Shown here in pieces: positions 18,578 through 27,259 of a stretch of DNA of 64,000 nt (the stretch's first letter is position 1; every line of letters starts with the position of its first letter). The notes below the pieces were generated by a model that saw only the letters and a list, made by a program, of their open reading frames with translations, had not been told where the DNA came from and did not search any database. A program made the position numbers and the translations under genes. This stretch comes from Schlegelella_A sp963778525. Its GTDB lineage: Bacteria; Pseudomonadota; Gammaproteobacteria; Burkholderiales; Burkholderiaceae_C. The DNA lies in the NCBI GenBank assembly GCA_963778525.1, contig CAVZUJ010000002.1, positions 496,001-560,000 on the forward strand, given 5' to 3'.

Positions 18578-19798
18578 ATGGACATGACCCCGCATTTCCC
18601 GATCTACATGGACTACGGCGCGACGACGCCGGTCGATCAGCGCGTCGTCGACGCGATGATTCCCTGGCTGCGCGAGCACTTCGGCAATCCGGCGTCACGC
18701 AGCCATGCCTGGGGTTGGGAAGCGGAGGCGGCGGTCGAGAAGGCGCGCGCTGAAGTGGCCGCGCTCATCGGCGCCGACCCGCGCGAGATCATCTGGACGT
18801 CGGGTGCGACCGAGTCCGACAACCTGGCGCTCAAGGGCGCGGCGCAGTTCTACAAGACCCGCGGCAAGCATCTCGTCACGGTCAAGACCGAGCACAAGGC
18901 CGTGCTCGACACGATGCGCGAGCTCGAGCGCCAGGGCTTCGAGGTCACGTATCTCGACGTCGAGGAAGATGGCCTGCTCGATCTCGACAAGCTGAAGGCT
19001 GCGCTCAGGCCCGACACGATCCTCGTTTCCGTCATGTACGTGAACAACGAGATCGGCGTGATTCAGGACATCGCCGCCATCGGCGCGATGTGCCGCGAGC
19101 GCAGCATCATCTTCCACGTCGACGCCGCGCAGGCCACCGGCAAGGTGCAGATCGACCTGGCGACGCTGCCGGTCGACCTGATGAGCCTGGCCTCGCACAA
19201 GACCTACGGCCCCAAGGGCATCGGCGCGCTCTACGTGCGGCGCAAACCCCGGGTTCGGATCGAAGCACAGATGCATGGCGGCGGCCACGAGCGCGGCATG
19301 CGCTCGGGCACGTTGCCGACGCATCAGATCGTCGGCATGGGCGAGGCGTTTCGGATCGCGCGCCAGGAAATGGGCAGCGAGAGCGAGCGCATTCGCATGC
19401 TGCACAGAAAGCTCGTCGATGGACTGTCGGACATCGAGCAGACCTTCCTCAACGGGCACCCGACGCAGCGCGTGCCGCACAACGTCAACATGTCGTTCAA
19501 CTTCGTCGAGGGCGAGTCGCTCATCATGGGCGTCAAGGGGATCGCGGTGTCGTCGGGATCGGCCTGCACCTCGGCGAGCCTGGAGCCCAGCTATGTGCTG
19601 CGCGCGCTCGGGCGCAGCGACGAATTGGCGCACTCGAGCCTGCGCATGACCATCGGCCGTTTCACGACCGAAGAAGAAATCGACTACGTCGTCACCACCT
19701 TGAAGGATCGCGTTGCCAAGCTGCGCGATCTGTCGCCGCTCTGGGACATGTACAAGGAAGGCGTCGACATCAGCGCGATCCAGTGGGCAGCCCACTGA
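18578..19798 (+). CDS. iscS: cysteine desulfurase IscS
   Basis: 406 aa. Pyridoxal-phosphate enzyme that takes sulfur from cysteine and passes it as persulfide to IscU, ThiI and others. PLP lysine is Lys208 (SLASHKTYGPKG) and the persulfide Cys330 lies in SSGSACTSASLEPSYV, two residues off E. coli Lys206/Cys328. The C-terminus SPLWDMYKEGVDISAIQWAAH, which contacts IscU, is conserved. Eleven bases after iscR. Confidence 0.97.
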   Translation: MDMTPHFPIYMDYGATTPVDQRVVDAMIPWLREHFGNPASRSHAWGWEAEAAVEKARAEVAALIGADPREIIWTSGATESDNLALKGAAQFYKTRGKHLVTVKTEHKAVLDTMRELERQGFEVTYLDVEEDGLLDLDKLKAALRPDTILVSVMYVNNEIGVIQDIAAIGAMCRERSIIFHVDAAQATGKVQIDLATLPVDLMSLASHKTYGPKGIGALYVRRKPRVRIEAQMHGGGHERGMRSGTLPTHQIVGMGEAFRIARQEMGSESERIRMLHRKLVDGLSDIEQTFLNGHPTQRVPHNVNMSFNFVEGESLIMGVKGIAVSSGSACTSASLEPSYVLRALGRSDELAHSSLRMTIGRFTTEEEIDYVVTTLKDRVAKLRDLSPLWDMYKEGVDISAIQWAAH

Positions 19799-19829
19799 GT
19801 CGAACGACGCATCACCTGGAGAATCTGAA

Positions 19830-20264
19830 ATGGCATACAGCGCGAAAGTCGTCGAGCACTACGAGAATCCGCGCAACGTCGGCACCTTCGACAAGGGCGA
19901 CGACACGGTGGGTACCGGCATGGTCGGCGCGCCGGCCTGTGGCGACGTGATGAAGCTGCAGATCAAGGTCAACCCGCAAACCGGCTTGATCGAGGACGCG
20001 AAGTTCAAGACCTACGGGTGCGGCTCGGCCATCGCCTCGAGCTCGCTCGTGACCGAATGGGTCAAGGGCAAGTCTCTCGACGAAGCGCTGACCATCAAGA
20101 ACACCCACATCGCCCAGGAGCTGGCGCTGCCTCCGGTGAAGATCCACTGCTCGATCCTTGCCGAGGATGCAATCAAGGCGGCGGTGAGCGACTATCGCGC
20201 CAAGAACGTCGTGGGCCAGGCTCGCGACAGCGCCGCGTCCGCGACGGCCAGCACCGCGCTCTGA
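19830..20264 (+). CDS. iscU: Fe-S cluster scaffold IscU
   Basis: 144 aa, about 15 longer than E. coli IscU (128) through an Ala/Ser-rich C-terminal tail. Cluster-building residues are Cys37, Asp39, Cys64 and Cys107; the HscA recognition motif LPPVK is at 100-104. Assembles [2Fe-2S] clusters with sulfur from IscS and hands them on with HscA/HscB. RBS GGAGAA before ATG 19830. Confidence 0.96.
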   Translation: MAYSAKVVEHYENPRNVGTFDKGDDTVGTGMVGAPACGDVMKLQIKVNPQTGLIEDAKFKTYGCGSAIASSSLVTEWVKGKSLDEALTIKNTHIAQELALPPVKIHCSILAEDAIKAAVSDYRAKNVVGQARDSAASATASTAL

Positions 20265-20265
20265 C

Positions 20266-20589
20266 ATGGCAGTGACTCTCACCGAGGCGGCCGCCCGCCA
20301 CGTCACGCGCTACCTCGGCAAGCGAGGCAAGGGCGTGGGGGTGCGCCTGGGCGTGAAGACGACGGGTTGCTCCGGGCTTGCCTACAAGCTCGAATACGCG
20401 GACGCCTTCGCAGCCGAGGATCTCGTCTTCGAGGATCACGGCGTCAAGGTCATCGTCGATCCGAAGAGCCTGCCGTACATCGATGGCACCGAGCTGGACT
20501 TCGTCCGCGAAGGCCTGAACGAGGGCTTCAAGTTCCACAATCCGCGCGAGAAGGACCGCTGCGGTTGCGGCGAGTCGTTTCGCGTCTAG
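20266..20589 (+). CDS. iscA: iron-sulfur cluster assembly protein IscA
   Basis: 107-aa A-type carrier that takes part in [4Fe-4S] assembly and delivery. The three ligands Cys35 (TTGCSGLAY), Cys99 and Cys101 (CGCGESF) are in the E. coli positions. It starts one base after the iscU stop, which suggests translational coupling. Confidence 0.96.
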   Translation: MAVTLTEAAARHVTRYLGKRGKGVGVRLGVKTTGCSGLAYKLEYADAFAAEDLVFEDHGVKVIVDPKSLPYIDGTELDFVREGLNEGFKFHNPREKDRCGCGESFRV

Positions 20590-20628
20590 CGCGGCGGTCG
20601 GCTCGCTGACGCCTCGCTGGTTCCGGCG

Positions 20629-20650
20629 GGCCCGCTGTGCGGGCCTTTCT
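20629..20650 (+). terminator. hairpin between iscA and hscB, possible attenuator
   Basis: Seven-base perfect stem GGCCCGC/GCGGGCC (20629-20635 and 20639-20645) with a three-base loop, then TTTCT. It ends only eight bases before the hscB ATG, so it would reduce, not abolish, hscB-hscA-fdx expression relative to iscRSUA. The T tract is short, so termination efficiency is uncertain. Confidence 0.5.
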
Positions 20651-20657
20651 CATTTCC

Positions 20658-21176
20658 ATGCCCCTCGATAGCGACGACTTCGAACTTTTCGGCCTGCCTC
20701 GACGCTTTGCCCTGGAGCCGCGCGAGCTCGAGGCGCGGCGGCGGACACTGCAGGCGCAGGTGCATCCGGATCGCTTCGCTGCCGATGGCGCGGCCGCGCA
20801 GCGTGTGGCGATGCAGTGGGCGGTTCGCGTCAACGAGGGCTACCAGCGATTGAAGGATCCGCTCCGGCGCGCGGCCTACCTGTGCGAATTGCAAGGCGTG
20901 CCGATCGCCGCCGAAGACAACACCGCGATGCCGCCGGAATTCCTCATGCAGCAGATGGCCTGGCGCGAGGCCCTCGACGAAGCCGCCGGACGCGGTGAAG
21001 TGGAAGCGATTGCGGCCGAGCTGGACGCGCACCGACGCGCAGCCTATGGCGATCTTGCCGTTGCGCTCGATGGGAGAGGAGATTTCCAGGCCGCCGCGCA
21101 GCAGGTGCGCGCGCTGATGTTTGTCGATCGCTTCGCCGAAGATGTCGGGCAGCGTCTCGAATCGCTGGAGGCTTGA
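20658..21176 (+). CDS. hscB: Fe-S assembly co-chaperone HscB
   Basis: 172-aa J-domain protein (Hsc20). The N-terminal J domain has the HPD motif at 36-38 (QVHPDRF), which stimulates the HscA ATPase; the C-terminal three-helix domain from residue 85 binds IscU (FLMQQMAWREAL). ATG at 20658 was chosen; a start seven codons upstream would lie in the hairpin. Confidence 0.94.
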   Translation: MPLDSDDFELFGLPRRFALEPRELEARRRTLQAQVHPDRFAADGAAAQRVAMQWAVRVNEGYQRLKDPLRRAAYLCELQGVPIAAEDNTAMPPEFLMQQMAWREALDEAAGRGEVEAIAAELDAHRRAAYGDLAVALDGRGDFQAAAQQVRALMFVDRFAEDVGQRLESLEA

Positions 21177-21179
21177 GAC

Positions 21180-23036
21180 GTGGCCTTGTTGCAGATCTCG
21201 GAGCCCGGTGCATCTCCCGACCCGCATCAGCGACGATATGTCGTCGGCATCGATCTCGGCACGACCCACTCGCTAGTTGCGGCGGTACGCAGCGGCGTCG
21301 CCGAGTGCCTGCCCGACGCGGCCGGCCGGGTCATCCTGCCGTCGGCAGTCCACTACACCGCGGCAGGGCGAGCCGAGGTTGGCCAAGCGGCCCTCGACCA
21401 GGCGGTGGTCGATCCGCACAACACCATCGTTTCCGTGAAGCGTCTGATGGGCCGCGGGCTGGCCGACGTGATCGACAGCAGCACGCCGCGCTACGAGTTC
21501 GTCGATGCGCCGGGCATGGTTCGGCTGCAGACGGCGGCGGGCGTCAAGTCGCCCGTCGAAGTGTCGGCCGAGATTCTGGCGACCTTGCGGCAACGGGCCG
21601 AGGACACGCTCGATGCCGACCTTTTCGGTGCTGTCGTCACCGTGCCGGCTTATTTCGACGATGCCCAGCGACAGGCCACCAAGGACGCCGCCGAGCTCGC
21701 GGGTCTTCACGTGCTTCGCCTCGTCAGCGAGCCGACTGCGGCCGCGATCGCCTATGGTCTTGACCACGCTGCCGAAGGCCTGTACGCCGTCTACGATTTC
21801 GGCGGCGGGACTTTCGACATCTCGCTGCTGCGCCTGACGCGCGGCGTGTTCGAGGTGGTTGCCACGGGCGGCGATTCCGCCCTGGGCGGCGATGACATCG
21901 ACGCCGCGCTCGCTGCGTGGGCTCTGGCACGCGCTGGCGTCGCCGCGACGCGCCCGCACCACGAGCGTGCCGCTGCGCTCGCGGCGCGCGGGGCGAAGGA
22001 AGCGCTTTCGAGCGCGACGCGTGTCGATTTCTCGCTGTCGATCGAAGGCGCTTCGATCTCGCTCCCGCTGGAGCGCGCCGACCTCGAGTCGGTGGCGCAA
22101 CCGTTCATCGATCGCACGCTGGCGGCTGTTCGCAAGGTCTTGCGCGACGCGCGCATCAAGGCATCAGAGGTCGACGGCGTTGTCCTGGTCGGCGGATCGA
22201 CGCGCATGCCGCTGGTCCAGCGAGCCGTGGGCGAGCTGTTCGGCCGAGCGCCACTCGTCGATCTCGATCCGGATCAAGTCGTCGCCCTCGGTGCGGCGAT
22301 TCAGGCCGAGGCTTTGGCAGGAAATGCGTCGGCTGCCGACGTGCTGCTGCTCGATGTCATCGCGCTTTCGCTCGGCCTCGAGACCATGGGCGGGCTCGTC
22401 GAGCGGATCATCCCGCGCAACAGCCCGATCCCGACGGCGCGGGCGCAGGAATTCACGACCTTCCAGGACGGGCAGACGGCGATGGCGATTCACGTCGTGC
22501 AAGGCGAGCGTGACCTGGTCGCCGACTGTCGTTCGCTGGCGCGCTTCGAATTGCGCGGCATTCCGCCGATGGTGGCGGGAGCGGCCCGCATCCGCGTGGC
22601 CTTCACGGTCGATGCTGACGGCCTCCTTGGCGTTACGGCCCGTGAAGAGACTTCCGGTGTCGAGGCGTCGGTGAACGTGAAGCCGAGCTATGGCCTGAGC
22701 GACGAGGAGGTGGCCCGCATGCTGCGAGATAGTTTCGGCTCTGCCGAGGCCGACATGGCCGAACGCGGCGCACGTGAAGCGCAGGTGGATGCCGATCGAC
22801 TGCTGGCCGCCACGGCCACCGCGTTGCAGGCCGACGGCGATTTGTTGACGAACGAAGAACGCTCGGCGATCGACGCAGCCATGGCGGCCTTGGCGAGCGC
22901 TCGTTCGCGGTCGGACCGGGGCGCTACGGAGGCCGCGGTCAAGAAGCTCGCCGCCGCCACCGAGGGTTTCGCTGCCGAGCGCATGAATCGCGGCATTCGC
23001 CGGGCGCTGGCCGGCCGCCGCATCGAGGACGTCTGA
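21180..23036 (+). CDS. hscA: Fe-S assembly chaperone HscA
   Basis: 618-aa specialised Hsp70 that binds the IscU LPPVK motif and drives cluster transfer. ATPase signatures: GIDLGTTHSLVA (phosphate 1), YDFGGGTFDISLL and VVLVGGSTRMPLVQ; then the substrate-binding domain from about residue 390. GTG start three bases after the hscB stop. Confidence 0.96.
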   Translation: MALLQISEPGASPDPHQRRYVVGIDLGTTHSLVAAVRSGVAECLPDAAGRVILPSAVHYTAAGRAEVGQAALDQAVVDPHNTIVSVKRLMGRGLADVIDSSTPRYEFVDAPGMVRLQTAAGVKSPVEVSAEILATLRQRAEDTLDADLFGAVVTVPAYFDDAQRQATKDAAELAGLHVLRLVSEPTAAAIAYGLDHAAEGLYAVYDFGGGTFDISLLRLTRGVFEVVATGGDSALGGDDIDAALAAWALARAGVAATRPHHERAAALAARGAKEALSSATRVDFSLSIEGASISLPLERADLESVAQPFIDRTLAAVRKVLRDARIKASEVDGVVLVGGSTRMPLVQRAVGELFGRAPLVDLDPDQVVALGAAIQAEALAGNASAADVLLLDVIALSLGLETMGGLVERIIPRNSPIPTARAQEFTTFQDGQTAMAIHVVQGERDLVADCRSLARFELRGIPPMVAGAARIRVAFTVDADGLLGVTAREETSGVEASVNVKPSYGLSDEEVARMLRDSFGSAEADMAERGAREAQVDADRLLAATATALQADGDLLTNEERSAIDAAMAALASARSRSDRGATEAAVKKLAAATEGFAAERMNRGIRRALAGRRIEDV

Positions 23037-23038
23037 CC

Positions 23039-23377
23039 GTGCCGCATATCAAGGTCCTGCCTCACCCCGAATACTGCCCGCAAGGCAAGGACATCGAGGC
23101 TGCGCCGGGCGAGTCGATCTGCGAGGCATTGCTGGAGAACGGAGTGCCCATCGAGCACGCGTGCGAGATGAGTTGCGCTTGCACGACCTGCCACGTCGTG
23201 GTCAGGGAAGGCTTCGCCTCGCTCGGCGAGCTCGACGAGAGCGAAGAAGACCTGCTCGACCGCGCCTGGGGCCTGGAGCCGACGTCAAGGCTCTCGTGTC
23301 AGGCGATCATGGCGCGGGAGGATGTGACGATCGAGATACCGAAGTACTCGATCAATCACGCGAAGGAAAAGCACTGA
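23039..23377 (+). CDS. fdx: ISC system [2Fe-2S] ferredoxin
   Basis: 112-aa adrenodoxin-type ferredoxin. Ligands Cys42, Cys48, Cys51 and Cys87, identical to the E. coli positions, with the additional conserved Cys46. Supplies electrons for cluster assembly. GTG start two bases after hscA. No iscX follows: the strand switches and the GC content falls at this point, so fdx ends the operon. Confidence 0.95.
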   Translation: MPHIKVLPHPEYCPQGKDIEAAPGESICEALLENGVPIEHACEMSCACTTCHVVVREGFASLGELDESEEDLLDRAWGLEPTSRLSCQAIMAREDVTIEIPKYSINHAKEKH

Positions 23378-23400
23378 GGCTCGGCTACGCCAAGCTGGAG

Positions 23401-23685
23401 TCAGTGGTCTTCCTGAACGGCCGGCGTAGCACGGCGCAGCCAGCCAAGGCGGCCGATCGAATCTAGAAACGAGTCTGGCGCCGTGCTGTCGCGCTCGTCC
23501 AGTACGCCACGAGTGTCGAGCAACTCCAGCAGGCTTTTCAGATCGCTCTTCTTCAGGCCGCTGACTTCTACAAGCTGAGCCAGAGACATGTGACGCAGGG
23601 ACATGTCACTCAGAACACGACGATGACCGGTGCGCTTGAACTCCGGGGGAAGCTCGGGCCAGGCGACAAGGCGGTACTCTTTCAT
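23401..23685 (-). CDS. small HTH-like hypothetical protein
   Basis: 94 aa beginning MKEYRLVAWPELPPEFKR. The middle (MSLAQLVEVSGLKKSDLKSLLELLDTRGVLDER) reads as a helix-turn-helix, like regulators that pick between two DNA-binding states. I do not recognise a named family. A longer form starting at 23763 is possible but less convincing. It runs toward fdx (convergent, 24 bases apart) and is divergent from the unknown gene at 24097. It is more AT-rich than its operon neighbours on the left. Confidence 0.6.
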   Translation of the reverse strand: MKEYRLVAWPELPPEFKRTGHRRVLSDMSLRHMSLAQLVEVSGLKKSDLKSLLELLDTRGVLDERDSTAPDSFLDSIGRLGWLRRATPAVQEDH

Positions 23686-24096
23686 GATCAGGTTGGATTC
23701 GCTACAGGCAAATTCCGAGCGGATGTTGAGGGTACCCGAGTGCGGAGTCCACGGGGAACCCAAATGTGTGGCGTTTCGTGATATTTGCGACAGTTGGCTT
23801 GCAACTCGGCAAGCGTTCGTATTCCATACGATCAGTGAGAGGAGGGCGTTGTTCGCCGCTGTGCAAGGACAGATGATTCAATCGCATTTCTCAAAATGCC
23901 GACGCGGAATCGATCGAAGAAGATTGCACCTTGGGAGCGAGTGAGGCGCGCGCATTCTTACCGCTTCCTGCAGATACCATGACTGTCGGTTGCGTTCGCG
24001 AGTAGCGCCTTGATAAAAGCTTGCGTTTGCCGCGCAGAGGCGTCCTTCCTTCTCACCTTCGGCGAGGGGCGGTATCTCGCCTCGAGGAGTCTTGAC
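23686..24096. other. intergenic region between divergent genes
   Basis: About 410 bases between the small HTH-like gene and the unknown gene at 24097. GC is lower than the surrounding chromosome. I see no convincing ORF, repeat, RNA gene or paired -35/-10 hexamers. It presumably holds the promoters of both flanking genes. The only clear signal is the ribosome binding site GAGGAG at 24084-24089. Confidence 0.5.
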
Positions 24097-24441
24097 ATGA
24101 CCATTTCTACCCCATCGCGCTTTGGCGCCCTCAACGAGGGCGATTCCTTTCACCTTCCGATGCCGGGATTGTTTGTGGATATGGAGGCCGGATCGGGATG
24201 TGTTGCGCTGACGAGCGAATTTCTTCAGGCCGCCCCCAACGTTCGATTCGGTATCTTGCAGCAGTGGCTTCGTGCCCTTAGTGCCCACAAGGATGCCGCG
24301 CTTGTTGAGATGTTTCGCGAATACTCGGACGGCTTCCAGAATCTGACCATCGTCGATCAGATCGACAGCTTCCGTCTTCATTGCTCTCGTCACGGAGTTC
24401 CTTGTCCCTCGGACTTCGCGGTCCTTCTCCAAAGATACTGA
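24097..24441 (+). CDS. hypothetical protein upstream of hybrid histidine kinase
   Basis: 114 aa, beginning MTISTPSRFGALNEGDSFHL, with no signal peptide, membrane segment or motif I recognise. It ends in a helical region (FREYSDGFQNLTIVDQIDSF) and has three cysteines. The start is fixed by GAGGAG seven bases upstream. The stop is five bases before the GTG of the kinase, so the two are surely one operon, which suggests a role as accessory or regulator of the kinase. A minus-strand ORF across the same bases was judged a shadow. Confidence 0.62.
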   Translation: MTISTPSRFGALNEGDSFHLPMPGLFVDMEAGSGCVALTSEFLQAAPNVRFGILQQWLRALSAHKDAALVEMFREYSDGFQNLTIVDQIDSFRLHCSRHGVPCPSDFAVLLQRY

Positions 24442-24446
24442 GTCCG

Positions 24447-26319
24447 GTGATTCTTCAGAAAATTGCCTCCCGCCTCGGCGTCGAACTCGACGCAGATACC
24501 CGGGAGAACGTGGCCAACGAGCAGGTCCGCATGGTCTGGTCGCATGCGGCGTTTGCGGCTCTTATTGCTTCGGCATTCGCCGTTCTTGCCGCAGTGCACT
24601 TGATCGGAGTGGTCGACCTTCGCGCCATCCAGGTCTGGATCGCTTTGAAGCTGCTCGTCGTGGCGCCTCGAGTCGTCATGTCCCAGGTATATCGGCGTCG
24701 AGGGTTCCCGGTCGGCAAATCGTGGCGTCTGCGAACGTACTGGCTCTTAGGGGCCGACGGTGCCGTCTGGGGAATGGCGGGGTTGTGGGTCATCGGGTAC
24801 GGACATCAATACTGCCTCACTCGTGACGGCGAGCCTTTGTTGCGTCGCATGCGTGGCGACTTTCGGTATTCAGGTCAGCAAGGTGGCGACCGCCGCCTAC
24901 GTAGTACCGATCATTGCGCCGATGGTGCTTGGAATGGTTTTGCGCGGCGATGCTTTCGGAGCCTATGGCGGAATTGGCCTGACCCTGTTTCTTGTCCAGG
25001 TGCTGATCACGGCAGGACGGTCGCACGCGAAGCTTTCGGAAGTCTTCCTGTTGCGAATCCATGCCGCCCGAATTTCCGCTGAGCGAGAGCAGGCCTTGGA
25101 ACTCGCGCAACGCCAGTCGGCCGTCAAGAGCCAGTTTCTTGGCACGGTTAGCCATGAGCTTCGTACGCCGATTCATGGAATGCTCGGCGTTGCACGGCTG
25201 GTTCATGTCGAATCCGGCGACGTTGTAGTCAAGAAGCGCATGGAGCTTGTCGAGGCATCCGGTACGCACTTGCTCCGTCTCGTGACCGATTTGATTGACG
25301 TTTCGCGGATCGAGTCGGGCCAGATGCGCATTCAGCGCCTGGTATTCGACCTGCGAAGTGAGGTAGAGCGGATCTCCGACATCTATTCCGTGCGCGCAGC
25401 AGAAAAGGGGCTGGTCTTCACGCTCGACAGTCGCATCGAGGGTTCGATCTGGGTGACTGGCGATCCCGTGCGATTGCGGCAGGTGCTTCACAACCTGCTT
25501 GGCAATGCAATCAAATTCACGAAGAAGGGATGGATTCACCTGATGGTCTGGTATGGCACCCAGCCCGGAGAAATCCATTTCGAGGTCAGAGATACCGGCA
25601 TCGGGATCAGCGAAGAAGATCAGAAGCTGGTCTTCGATGCGTTCCGACAGGTTGGATCGCACATCGACGCCCGCCGCCAGGGCACCGGCTTGGGCCTGAC
25701 GATCGCTCATGAACTCGCCCAACTTCTAGGCGGCGGAATATCCTTGAAGAGCCGCCCTGATTTCGGATCCGTGTTCGACTTTTGGGTGAGGTTGGAGTCC
25801 GCGACGAAACCTCGGTCCTACGACGGCCCGACGGATCCTCTTGCGGGCGAGGGCGTTGATATCTGCGCGCGAATACTGTTGGTCGAGGACAACGACGTAA
25901 ACGCACTGATCGCCGGCTCCATGTTGGCCAACCAGGGCCATCAGGTAGAGCGCGTCGCCGACGGCGCCGAGGCCGTTCGAAGAGCACTGCGAGAGATTGA
26001 CCGTCCTGACCTCGTCCTGATGGACTGCATGATGCCGACCATGGACGGCTTCGAAGCGACTCGGTCGATCCGTGCTCAGGAGGAGGCCATGGGCCTTTCG
26101 AGGTTGCCGATCATTGCCTTGTCGGCAATCATTGACGAGGAAACCAGTCGCCAGTCACTCGCCGCCGGCATGGACGACTCGTTGGGCAAGCCATTCACCA
26201 ACGACGCGCTGCGCGACGTCATGCGCCCCTGGCTCGCTTTGCGCGAGAGCGCGCGCCAAGGTGCACTTGAGGGGCTTGCGAGCCGCCCTGACTCAGTTGA
26301 CGAGAATCGCGCGACCTGA
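24447..26319 (+). CDS. membrane hybrid sensor histidine kinase/response regulator (one frameshift)
   Basis: 623 aa when repaired. About six hydrophobic segments between residues 30 and 195 form a membrane sensor with no large periplasmic domain. Then comes HisKA with His236 (VSHELRTPIHGMLG), an HATPase domain (N box HNLLGNAIKFT, G1 VRDTGIGIS, G2 GTGLGLTIAHEL) and a C-terminal receiver with Asp526 (LVLMDCMMPTMDGFEAT). There is no Hpt domain. The plan resembles the small-molecule receptors CqsS/LqsS and RpfC. One extra G in GGG near 24796 breaks the frame inside the membrane region. GTG start; converges on the FeeM-like gene with a 27-base overlap. Confidence 0.82.
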
Positions 26320-27055
26320 AGCAGCCCTTGCGGTCGGATCGGAGCCTCGCTCCCATCGCCCACCCGCCGGGATCCAGGGGCTCGCAGTACCGTTGCGTGC
26401 TGCGTCGCGCCGCGGCAGAGCAGGACGACGCGAGAACAGCTGGATGTCAGGATGAGCTGTTTCGATCATGAAGTCGTAAAGCGGATGCTTTGATTCCCGC
26501 CATTGACTTTCCGCTGCTGTGACGTTGAACATGAGAACGTGGTGCTGAAGCCGGCCCATGTGGAGCAAGGGAAACATCTGCGCTCGATCCAGCATCGTCT
26601 TGAATCCTAGTCGGCGATATTGCCGAACAAGAGCTTCGCTGCGCGCGCCTATCACCATCCACCGAACCTGAGTCGCGACGCAGAACAGGTAACTCGTCTT
26701 CATGAGGCAAAGTTTGACGAGCGGATCGGCACCTGGCACAGCCGAGAGACGCGTGATTTCAGCTCGGGTGTCGTTCCGCATCTCCTCGGGAACGGAGACG
26801 CTGTGCTCGATCAGCAGCGGACCTCCCGCATTCGTTTGAAACCGTGCCGTCCCGACGGCACTGCCGCTTCGTCTTGTCCACACACAAAACCACCACGGTG
26901 TTCTCGTCGGCATCCAGGAGATCCGGCTCGAGCATCGTTTCATGAAGTTGCGGCAGGTGATGCCCATACGACTGGGCGCGTACCCGGCATGCCGCCTCGA
27001 GCTCCTGGGGCGTCCGAGCAATCCTTATTTCGAAGCTGAGCGACTGGGTATGCAT
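26293..27055 (-). CDS. N-acyl amino acid synthase FeeM-like protein (one frameshift)
   Basis: About 253 aa when repaired. The fold is GNAT-like, related to acyl-homoserine-lactone synthases; FeeM from environmental DNA makes N-acyl tyrosines from acyl-ACP. Family features seen are FEIRIARTPQELEAACRVRA, the strand VGTARFQTN, AEITRLSAVPGADPLVKLCL and MKTSYLFCVATQVRWMVIGA. The C-terminus after ETAHPDIQLF is a variable tail. One extra base near 26871 (after VVLCVDKT) breaks the frame. RBS-like AGAGGGGG before ATG 27055. The acyl chain and amino acid used are unknown. Related genes occur across Burkholderiales. Confidence 0.78.
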
Positions 27056-27259
27056 CGTCGGATTTCCCCCTCTTATTTTCGGACGTGCGCTCGGCTGGCA
27101 CGATTTGGCGACAATACCCGTTTTTGACGCCATCTTGGCCGCGAGGGCGCGCCAAGTCGTTTCGAAGCGACGGAGCGGCCGATGCAAATTTTGGCGAGGC
27201 TCCTGGTGGCGCGATCTACTTGGCCATCTTTGGAGCCCGAAATTCTCGCCTGATTTTCC

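Noticed and set aside
23878..24432. 184-aa minus-strand frame across the unknown gene upstream of the kinase
   Set aside because: The plus-strand gene has a proper GAGGAG ribosome site and a five-base spacing to the kinase; the minus frame has neither and ends in low-complexity basic sequence.
27095..27120. TGGCACG followed by GGCGA, like a sigma-54 promoter upstream of tsaD
   Set aside because: The second element lacks the needed TTGC; only the GG half fits.
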